Of a stretch of DNA of 19,942 nt, positions 14,050-19,942 are shown one piece after another. This DNA comes from Clostridia bacterium (GTDB taxonomy: Bacteria; Bacillota; Clostridia; Oscillospirales; Acutalibacteraceae): assembly GCA_900771185.1 (NCBI GenBank), contig CAAGND010000291.1, positions 1 to 19,942 on the forward strand. The letters run 5' to 3'. The first letter of the stretch is position 1, and each line of letters starts with the position of its first letter. The notes beneath the pieces are model-generated. The model worked only from the letters and a program-made list of their open reading frames with translations. It did no database searches and was not told where the DNA came from. The position numbers and the translations under genes are program-made.

Positions 14050-15036
14050 CTATCTTTCCTCTCGGAAATAAGAGAGACCGAGACTTGCGGGATTCTGATT
14101 TTCGCGCTTTTTGCGAAGGCTGACAACCACAAGCACAATGATTGTTACCAAATAGGGCAGCATCTTGAAAATTTCCTGAGTGCTGACTCCGAGGTTCGGA
14201 ATGTAGTTGTGTACGATGAAAAGACCGCCGAAAAGAATGGAACCGACAATGCTCAGGTCGGGCTTCCAGATGGCGAAAATAACCAGCGCAATGGCGAGCC
14301 AGCCTCTGTCTCCGAAAGCGTCGTTTGACCACACTCCACAGGCGTAGTCCATGACATAGTAGAGTCCGCCGAGACCGGCAATCATGCTGCCGATGCAGGT
14401 GGCAAAATATTTGTATTTGTCCACGTCAATTCCGGCGGCGTCAGCGGTAGCGGGATTCTCGCCGACCGCACGCAGATTAAGACCTACACGCGTACGTTTG
14501 AGAATGAAAGCTGCCAGAAGAGCTATGATGATTGCGGCATACGCAAGAAAACTGTATGACAGGAAAATATCTCCGAACCAGCCTAATTTGTCGGCAAAGG
14601 GAAGAGTTTTGCTGAAAAAGTTGCTCGTGGTGGTGAGCGTTACGGAGGGCATGGAGCTGTTGGTGAGCTTTATGAGCGAACCGCCGAAGAAGTTGCCGAA
14701 GCCCACTCCGAAGGTAGTCAGAGCAAGACCGGTGACATTCTGGTTGGCACGCAGAGTCGTGGTGAGAAAAGCATATATAAGCCCCATAACGAGAGAGCCG
14801 AACAGGCAGCAGATAAGCGGGATGAGAACGCAGAGAAAACCGTTCGCATCCTGCGCAGAGCTGAGCGACTGCTCATACATAAAAGCGCCGATGACACCGC
14901 TTATGCCGCCGACATACATGATTCCCGGAATTCCGAGGTTAAGGTTGCCGGACTTCTCTGTGATAATTTCACCTGTGGAGCCGAACAGAAGCGGTATGCC
15001 CTGCATGATAGCGCGCTGAATAAATGAGATAATCAT
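14050..15036 (-). CDS. ABC transporter permease, nucleoside/purine-type (second permease)
   Basis: A 328-residue inner-membrane permease of the branched-chain-amino-acid/sugar/nucleoside permease superfamily (BPD_transp_2). It has many hydrophobic segments and the ATPase-contact motif AVGENPATADAAGID near residues 199-213. It is closest in character to NupQ/YufQ-type subunits that pair with a longer permease. The start codon overlaps the previous stop as ATGA, indicating translational coupling, and a GGGGG stretch lies about 8 bases upstream. It is the last gene of the operon and would form the membrane channel with the preceding permease. Substrate is inferred from the linked xpt and the BMP lipoprotein, not from this sequence. 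Confidence 0.93.
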   Translation of the reverse strand: MIISFIQRAIMQGIPLLFGSTGEIITEKSGNLNLGIPGIMYVGGISGVIGAFMYEQSLSSAQDANGFLCVLIPLICCLFGSLVMGLIYAFLTTTLRANQNVTGLALTTFGVGFGNFFGGSLIKLTNSSMPSVTLTTTSNFFSKTLPFADKLGWFGDIFLSYSFLAYAAIIIALLAAFILKRTRVGLNLRAVGENPATADAAGIDVDKYKYFATCIGSMIAGLGGLYYVMDYACGVWSNDAFGDRGWLAIALVIFAIWKPDLSIVGSILFGGLFIVHNYIPNLGVSTQEIFKMLPYLVTIIVLVVVSLRKKRENQNPASLGLSYFREER

Positions 15037-16148
15037 TTTGCGGCACCCCCTTTATTGGATTTGCGGAACTTGATAGTATAGTTGATGAAGAATTCGCTTC
15101 CGATAATAAAGAAGATGATAATACCGGTGATTATATTAGAGAACGAGGAGTTAAGGCCGAAAACCGTTGAGATTTCAATAGCGCCCTTCTCCAAAAATAC
15201 GATTAAGAACGAGGTCAGAATCATCATTAGGGGGTTGAATTTCGCAAGCCACGATACCATTATGGCGGTAAAACCGCGCCCTGCCGCAGTGTCACGGGTT
15301 ATCGTGTGGTCTGTGCCGCTGACAAGCAGCAGACCTGCGAGTCCGCATATGGCGCCCGAAAGCAGCATTGTGCGGATGATGACTTTTTTGACGTTGATTC
15401 CGATGTAGCGTGCGGTGTTTTCACTCTCGCCGACAACGGAGATTTCATAGCCGTGCTTGCTGTATTTGAGGTATACATACATCACCACAGTGAGAACTGC
15501 AACGATGATGATGTTCAAAAGGTAATCGTAGTCGCCGATGGTGGGAAGCCAGCCTGCATGGGTCGAGCTGTTGATAACGCCTATCTGCCCGGAGCCCTTG
15601 GGGACGGACCATTCGTAGGTGAAGTATGATACAAGCTGAATGGCGATGTAGTTCATCATCAGGGTAAAGAGAGTCTCGTTGGTGTTCCACTTTGCCTTGA
15701 ATACTGCGGGAATGAGAGCCCAGACAGCGCCGGCCGCCATACTGCATATGACGATAAGCGGCATAAGTATATAGGCTGGGAGCTTGTTGCCGAAAAGAAT
15801 CATGCACGCGGCAGTCGCAAGACCTCCTATAAGCACCTGACCCTCCGCACCGATGTTCCAGAAACGCATCTTGAACGCGGGAGTAACGGCAAGGGAGACG
15901 CAAAGAAGCATGGCGATGCTCTGCAAAAGGCTCCATATGCGGCGCTTTGTGCCTATTGCGCCTTCTATCATTGTGACGTAAACCTGAATGGGATTTTCCC
16001 CTGTGAGCAGAACGGTTATTCCCGCACAGACGATAAGAGCGGCGGCTATTGCGGCGATACGCACAAGCCAACCTTTCCACCAGACGATGGAGTCGCGTTT
16101 CGCAATGTGAAAAAGCGGTTCACGCACGGTTTTTTCATGATTTTCCAT
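15033..16148 (-). CDS. ABC transporter permease, nucleoside/purine-type (first permease)
   Basis: A 371-residue permease of the BPD_transp_2 superfamily, with a short charged cytoplasmic N-terminus, a first membrane helix at about residues 29-50, then PAFKMRFWNIGAEGQVLIGG, which is characteristic of NupP/YufP-type permeases. The contact motif VVGESENTARYIGI follows near the middle of the chain. The start is ATG 16148, 8 bases after GGGAGGG and sharing one base with the ATPase stop; the frame extends upstream to 16289 but only inside the ATPase gene. It overlaps the next permease by 4 bases. With that protein it should form the heterodimeric channel. Confidence 0.94.
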   Translation of the reverse strand: MENHEKTVREPLFHIAKRDSIVWWKGWLVRIAAIAAALIVCAGITVLLTGENPIQVYVTMIEGAIGTKRRIWSLLQSIAMLLCVSLAVTPAFKMRFWNIGAEGQVLIGGLATAACMILFGNKLPAYILMPLIVICSMAAGAVWALIPAVFKAKWNTNETLFTLMMNYIAIQLVSYFTYEWSVPKGSGQIGVINSSTHAGWLPTIGDYDYLLNIIIVAVLTVVMYVYLKYSKHGYEISVVGESENTARYIGINVKKVIIRTMLLSGAICGLAGLLLVSGTDHTITRDTAAGRGFTAIMVSWLAKFNPLMMILTSFLIVFLEKGAIEISTVFGLNSSFSNIITGIIIFFIIGSEFFINYTIKFRKSNKGGAAK

Positions 16149-17704
16149 TAGATATTCCCTCCCGTCTGAGTTCTGCCATTTTCCGCGGAGGATTTGGTCA
16201 TCAAAAGACCGATTTCCTCCTTTGAGGCGGAGCGTCCGTCCACGATACCGGTGACGTGTCCGGAGCCTATAACCATTATTCTGTCGCACAGCTCAAGAAG
16301 TACATCGAGATCCTCGCCGACAAAAATTACGGCGACGCCCTTTTCCTTCTGAGCGTTCAGAAGATTGTAAATCGTATATGATGAATTTATGTCAAGACCT
16401 CTGACAGGATAAGCCGCCATGAGAACGGTGGGGGAGGCAGCGATTTCGCGTCCCACAAGAACCTTCTGCACGTTGCCGCCCGAGAGACGTCTGACTGGAG
16501 TGTTGGCGCTCGGAGTAACAACCTCAAGCTCATCAATAATTTGTTCTGCAAGACCCTTGGGAGCCTTGCGCTCAAGGAACATTGAGTGACCTTTGCGGTA
16601 GCTTCTAAGCATCATGTTGTCAACAATGTCCATGTTGCCGACAAGACCCATGCCGAGCCTGTCCTCAGGCACGAACGAAAGGCGCACACCGAGGTCTCTT
16701 ATCTGCATCGGGGTTTTGCCGCGCAGGTTGTCCTGTATTCCGGTTTTCGGGTTGTTATAAAGTATCTCGCCGTTTTCAATATGCTGAAGACCCGCTATGG
16801 CTTCAAGCAGCTCTCGCTGGCCGCTTCCCGCAATTCCGGCTATTCCGAGAATCTCGCCTGAGCGCGCTGTGAAGGAAACATTGTCAAGAAGCTTTACTCC
16901 TTCGCGGCTGACGCAGTTGATGTTTTTGACGATAAGGCGGTCGGTGGGATTTTCGGGTTCGCTGCGTTCAATATTCAGGGATATCTTTTTGCCCACCATC
17001 ATTTCGGTAAGCTCGCTCTCATCCGTGTCGGCGGTATTGACCGTGCCGATATATTCGCCCTTTCTCAGAACCGCAACACGGTCGGAGAGGGAAAGCACCT
17101 CATGCAGCTTGTGAGTTATGATGATAATGGCTTTTCCGTCATCGCGCATCCTTCTGAGAACCGCGAAAAGTTTCTGCGTTTCCTGAGGTGTCAAAACGGC
17201 TGTCGGCTCATCGAGAATGAGAATATCCGCACCCCTGTAAAGCACCTTGATAATCTCAACCGTCTGCTTTTCGGAGACCGACATCTCATAGATTTTTTTC
17301 ATCGGGTCTATTTCAAAACCGTATTGCTCGCTGATTTCCTTGATTTTTGCGGCTGAGCGCTTTATGTTGAACCGCTCCTTATCATCGAGACCGAGAACAA
17401 TATTTTCGGCGGCGGAAAAGACGTCAACAAGCTTGAAATGCTGATGAATCATGCCTATTTTATAGCGAAAAGCGTCTTTCGGAGAGCGGATGACAACCTC
17501 CTCGCCGTCAATGAAAATCTGACCGGCGTCGGGGAAATATATACCCGAAATCATGTTCATCAGAGTGGTCTTTCCGCTTCCGTTTTCTCCGAGTATGGAG
17601 AGAATTTCTCCGCGGTTGACGGTTAGACACACATCCTTGTTGGCGACAACGCTTCCAAAGGTTTTTGTAATATTTTTCAGTTCAATTGCAGCGTTTGAAC
17701 CCAC
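16148..17704 (-). CDS. ABC transporter ATPase with two nucleotide-binding domains (nucleoside-type)
   Basis: A roughly 518-residue cytoplasmic ATPase with two tandem domains, as in NupO/YufO and sugar-type importers. Domain 1 has Walker A GENGSGKT (39-46), signature MSVSEKQ (141-147), Walker B ILILDEP (161-167) and H-loop His198. Domain 2 has the degenerate loop GIAGIAGSGQREL, signature LSGGNVQK and Walker B-like VLMAAYPVRGLD. EPTAVLTPQE is the hallmark of this nucleoside/BMP-linked group. Start choice: ATG 17719 has no ribosome binding site, but the GGAGG formed by that ATGGAGG stands 8 bases before GTG 17704, giving an N-terminus MGSNAAIELKN, so GTG 17704 is preferred. Confidence 0.94.
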   Translation of the reverse strand: MGSNAAIELKNITKTFGSVVANKDVCLTVNRGEILSILGENGSGKTTLMNMISGIYFPDAGQIFIDGEEVVIRSPKDAFRYKIGMIHQHFKLVDVFSAAENIVLGLDDKERFNIKRSAAKIKEISEQYGFEIDPMKKIYEMSVSEKQTVEIIKVLYRGADILILDEPTAVLTPQETQKLFAVLRRMRDDGKAIIIITHKLHEVLSLSDRVAVLRKGEYIGTVNTADTDESELTEMMVGKKISLNIERSEPENPTDRLIVKNINCVSREGVKLLDNVSFTARSGEILGIAGIAGSGQRELLEAIAGLQHIENGEILYNNPKTGIQDNLRGKTPMQIRDLGVRLSFVPEDRLGMGLVGNMDIVDNMMLRSYRKGHSMFLERKAPKGLAEQIIDELEVVTPSANTPVRRLSGGNVQKVLVGREIAASPTVLMAAYPVRGLDINSSYTIYNLLNAQKEKGVAVIFVGEDLDVLLELCDRIMVIGSGHVTGIVDGRSASKEEIGLLMTKSSAENGRTQTGGNI

Positions 17705-17731
17705 ACCATTTTCCTCCATTATTTTAGTTTT

Positions 17732-17768
17732 CAAAAATATATTGCAGGCTGCCGGCAACATATTTTTG
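17732..17768. other. Imperfect hairpin before the ATPase gene
   Basis: CAAAAATAT (17732-17740) pairs with ATATTTTTG (17760-17768), continued by TTGC/GCAA with one mismatch. It lies between the intra-operon terminator and the ATPase ribosome binding site. It may protect the downstream mRNA from decay or, on the minus strand, add a second U-rich stop after TATTTTTG. Function unknown. Confidence 0.4.
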
Positions 17769-17787
17769 GAAATTAAAAAAGAATTTC

Positions 17788-17813
17788 AGGCGGGGCAGAT
17801 CAGTGCCCCGCCT
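17788..17813 (-). terminator. Intra-operon terminator after the binding-protein gene
   Basis: A perfect 10-bp stem (AGGCGGGGCA at 17788-17797 with TGCCCCGCCT at 17804-17813), 6-base loop, lies 20 bases past the lipoprotein stop. On the minus strand a TTTTTT tract begins about 9 bases after the stem, so termination is probably partial, as is common between binding-protein and transporter genes. Confidence 0.75.
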
Positions 17814-17833
17814 TAGGGTTTCTGTTAGAAAAA

Positions 17834-19072
17834 TCAGAACTTCTCGTTAAGCATTGTGATGCCGTCGATCTTGAGATCGAAGTAAGGAGCTGAACGCATC
17901 TCGGACTCGTGGAAGTAACCGTCGGAAACAACCTCGGTGTCGGGAGTGTAGTTAGCGTCTGTGTCAACATCAGCCATGTAGCTTGTCAGGTGACCGTCAG
18001 CATCGACCTTGGCGCTTGTGTTAACCTTATCGGTCACTGTAACGGTGAAGGTCTTGGTGTCAAATACATGGAGGGTGCCATCCTCAAGAGCCTTCTTGAC
18101 TTCAGCAAGCTTTTCAACAGTACCCTTCGCGGCGGCCTGCTCGTTGACGTCAGTCAGGACAACAGAGCCTGTGGCAAGAGTGCCGCACCAGTCGTCATCA
18201 ATCTCTTTTTCATCCTTGACGCAGCCGATGATATACTCAAAGTAGGGCTGCCAGTCGATACGGGAGGAAACGATGAAGGTGTTCGGGCAAGCCTCTGCGG
18301 TGCTTCCGTTGTAGGAGACGTTGGGAACACCTGCAGTCTCACAAGCGGTGGGAGCGCCCATTGAGTCAGCGTGCTGGCTTATAAGCTTACAGCCGCGGTT
18401 GATGAGTGTGGTGGCAGCTTCCTTCTCGGAGGTCTCGTTGTACCAGCTTCCGGTGAACTGAACTTCCATTGTAGCTGTCGGGCAGACAGAACGTACACCG
18501 AGGAAGAAAGAGGTGTAACCGGAGATAACCTCAGCATAGGTGAAAGCACCGACATAACCGATCTTAGCCTCGTCAGCCTTGAACTTGCCGGCAGCGATCA
18601 TCTCGTTGAGCTTCATGCCTGCGGCAACGCCTGCAAGATAGCGACCCTCGTAGATGGAAGCAAAAGCGTTGTGAAGGTTTTTGAGCTCAGATGTGTGAGC
18701 TGTTGTGCCTGTAGCATGGCAGAACTGAACCTCGGGATGCTGAGCAGCAGCCTCGGCGAGATAGCTCTCATGGCCGAAAGAGTCAGCAAAGACGATGGAG
18801 CAGCCGCGGTCAACGAGGTCAAGAGCAGCCTCTTTGCATTCGTTGGACTCGGGGATGTTCTTCTTCTCGATGTACTCAACGCCGAGCTTGTCGCATGCGG
18901 CCTTGGCAGCCTCGATGAAGTTCTTGTCGTAGGTGGAGTTCTCATCGTGAAGGTAGATGAATCCGACCTTCATCTTCTCGCCGTCCTTGTCGCCGTTACC
19001 GCCGCAGGCAGCAAGGGCAAGAACCATTGTAAGAGCGAGAACAAGTGCGAAAATTTTCTTGAGATTTTTCAA
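17834..19072 (-). CDS. BMP-family substrate-binding lipoprotein of the ABC importer
   Basis: A 412-residue extracellular lipoprotein. Residues 1-23 are a lipoprotein signal peptide with lipobox LAAC (Cys23), followed by a short acidic linker. The mature part is a BMP/PnrA-type periplasmic-binding fold (KVGFIYLHDENSTYDKNF, KIGYVGAFTYAEVISGYTSFFLGVRSV), a family that binds purine nucleosides in characterised members. It is some 50 residues longer than typical. The start is a TTG at 19072, 8 bases after GGGAGG; no better ATG precedes the signal peptide. It lies 37 bases behind xpt and is followed by a partial terminator. A purine nucleoside ligand is inferred from family and neighbours. Confidence 0.94.
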   Translation of the reverse strand: MKNLKKIFALVLALTMVLALAACGGNGDKDGEKMKVGFIYLHDENSTYDKNFIEAAKAACDKLGVEYIEKKNIPESNECKEAALDLVDRGCSIVFADSFGHESYLAEAAAQHPEVQFCHATGTTAHTSELKNLHNAFASIYEGRYLAGVAAGMKLNEMIAAGKFKADEAKIGYVGAFTYAEVISGYTSFFLGVRSVCPTATMEVQFTGSWYNETSEKEAATTLINRGCKLISQHADSMGAPTACETAGVPNVSYNGSTAEACPNTFIVSSRIDWQPYFEYIIGCVKDEKEIDDDWCGTLATGSVVLTDVNEQAAAKGTVEKLAEVKKALEDGTLHVFDTKTFTVTVTDKVNTSAKVDADGHLTSYMADVDTDANYTPDTEVVSDGYFHESEMRSAPYFDLKIDGITMLNEKF

Positions 19073-19109
19073 TGTTTTTTCCTCCCTGTGTTTTTTATAT
19101 TATCGGTCA

Positions 19110-19700
19110 TTAGTCAAAGACAATTTTTCCGTTGTCCATTGATTTTATGACCGCTAACGACTCAAGACGGACGCCCGCACTCTCAAGAAGGCGTCTGCCG
19201 GGCTGAAAGCCCTTTTCAATAACAATGCCGACTCCTGCAAGTGTTGCGTCCGCCTGATTGATAATGTCGATAAGACCTGTGGCAGCAGCGCCGTTTGCGA
19301 GGAAGTCGTCAATGATAAGAATCTTGTCCTCTTTATGTATATAGTCCTTTGATACGGTGATTGTTGTTGTGATATCCTTTGTGAAAGAGTAAACATCGGC
19401 GGAATAGACATTGTCGCCGACATTGCGGTGAAGTCCTTTTTTGGCAAAAACAACAGGCACAGAGAAATATTGCGCGGTTATGCACGCAATCCCTATGCCC
19501 GAGGCCTCTATGGTAAGAATTTTGGTCACTTCGGTATCCGCAAAACGGCGCTTGAACTCTATGCCGATCTCCTGCAGAAGACCGACGTCGATCTGATGAT
19601 TCAAGAACATGTCAACCTTGAGTATATCGTCGCCGATTACTCTTCCGTCCTCAACAATACGCTTTTTCAGCAGATCCAAAGCTTTCAGCGTCCCCTTCAT
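19110..19700 (-). CDS. xpt: Xanthine phosphoribosyltransferase
   Basis: A 196-residue purine salvage enzyme that makes XMP from xanthine and PRPP. Visible are LKVDMFLNHQID (27-38), IEASGIG (64-70), VYSFTK (103-108), the PRPP loop ILIIDDFLANGAAATG (127-142) and VIEKGFQPGR (160-169), all closely matching Bacillus Xpt. Start uncertain: ATG 19700 has no ribosome binding site and is only about 11 bases from the predicted transcription start. A TTG at 19679, 12 bases after AAGGGG, would align exactly with the Bacillus N-terminus. It heads the operon with the BMP importer. No purine riboswitch was seen upstream. Confidence 0.95.
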   Translation of the reverse strand: MKGTLKALDLLKKRIVEDGRVIGDDILKVDMFLNHQIDVGLLQEIGIEFKRRFADTEVTKILTIEASGIGIACITAQYFSVPVVFAKKGLHRNVGDNVYSADVYSFTKDITTTITVSKDYIHKEDKILIIDDFLANGAAATGLIDIINQADATLAGVGIVIEKGFQPGRRLLESAGVRLESLAVIKSMDNGKIVFD

Positions 19701-19717
19701 TTGAAAAATACATTTAT

Positions 19718-19746
19718 AGTATATTTCAAACAGCAGATAAAATCAA
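19718..19746 (-). promoter_or_regulatory. Promoter of the xpt / ABC transporter operon
   Basis: On the minus strand, TTGATT (19746-19741, 4 of 6) and TATACT (19723-19718, 5 of 6) are separated by 17 bases. The predicted start is near 19711, giving a very short leader with no room for a riboswitch. Confidence 0.6.
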
Positions 19747-19835
19747 GCAAAAGTTTATAACTCGGCAAAAAATCGCCGTTTTATACAAAGTAGTTCCCAA
19801 ATAAACAACAAAGAGTGAATCTTTTATCGAAACTG

Positions 19836-19942
19836 TCAGGTTCTTCTGACATTTGCGGCATAGACATAACCCGTTCCGTCCTGCCACCTTATACCGTACC
19901 AGTTGTCGAGAACCTGGGTGATTTCGACCCTGCTTCCGTTGT
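19836..19942 (-). CDS. C-terminal end of an SH3b-domain protein (partial)
   Basis: The minus-strand frame enters from the right edge and stops at TGA 19836. The 34 visible residues (NGSRVEITQVLDNWYGIRWQ, then DGTGYVYAANVRRT) have the pattern of a bacterial SH3 domain: a G-x-R-V-x-I turn, W-Y, and a closing G-Y-V. Such domains usually sit at the end of secreted or cell-wall proteins such as peptidoglycan hydrolases. The gene body lies outside the window, so its enzymatic role cannot be stated. About 90 bases separate its stop from the xpt promoter, with only a weak 4-bp stem (19763-19778). Confidence 0.75.
   Translation of the reverse strand, partial: NGSRVEITQVLDNWYGIRWQDGTGYVYAANVRRT

Noticed and set aside
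18371..19150. Plus-strand open frame (259 codons) opposite the BMP lipoprotein
   Set aside because: Antisense shadow with low-complexity Leu/Val/Gly content caused by codon bias of the real gene.
19763..19778. CGGC/GCCG hairpin as terminator of the SH3b gene
   Set aside because: Only a 4-bp stem with the T-run in its loop rather than after the stem; too weak to call.
19701..19835. Purine riboswitch upstream of xpt
   Set aside because: The region between the SH3b gene stop and xpt is short and lacks the conserved purine-aptamer loops; the predicted transcript leader is only about 11-32 bases.

Overview
The window looks like a chromosomal segment of an anaerobic member of the Clostridia, probably an Oscillospiraceae/Ruminococcaceae-type gut bacterium. 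This is inferred from moderate GC, strong GGAGG-type ribosome binding sites, sigma-A-like promoters with 17-base spacers, and the gene set (Clostridia-type AroC and AroA, a BMP-type ABC importer with Xpt, an intracellular GH35 enzyme). No rRNA, tRNA, CRISPR array, insertion sequence or phage gene was seen.

Positions 1-9053 are dominated by one minus-strand aromatic amino acid operon. In transcription order it is: promoter (about 9025-9053), a 41-codon leader peptide very rich in Tyr and Phe codons (8992-8867), an intrinsic terminator (8839-8814), then aroF (DAHP synthase), tyrA, aroB, aroA, aroC, pheA, a fused aroE-aroK, and an SDR oxidoreductase. Together these run from PEP plus erythrose-4-phosphate to chorismate and on towards phenylalanine and tyrosine; only 3-dehydroquinate dehydratase (aroD/aroQ) is missing from the window. 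The leader can form mutually exclusive antiterminator and terminator hairpins, so the operon appears to be controlled by ribosome-mediated attenuation sensing charged tRNA-Phe and tRNA-Tyr. That is unusual for a Bacillota lineage, where T-box and TRAP control are the usual solutions. This is the most interesting signal in the window.

Positions 9164-10566 carry a divergently transcribed plus-strand pair, a sirtuin-type NAD-dependent deacylase and a small cysteine-cluster protein, ended by a long bidirectional terminator. Convergent to it on the minus strand (12987-10696) are a promoter, a DUF3795-like gene interrupted by two in-frame TAA codons, and an intracellular GH35 beta-galactosidase. 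Next is a monocistronic class II fructose-bisphosphate aldolase (13911-13048) with its own promoter and terminator.

Positions 19746-14014 form a second minus-strand operon for purine or nucleoside acquisition: xpt (xanthine phosphoribosyltransferase), a BMP-family lipoprotein, an ABC ATPase with two nucleotide-binding domains, and two permeases. A hairpin terminator sits inside the operon after the lipoprotein gene and probably sets a high binding-protein to transporter ratio. The right edge holds the C-terminal end of an SH3b-domain protein. The left edge (1-245) has no convincing gene but contains a nested hairpin that may be part of a structured RNA.
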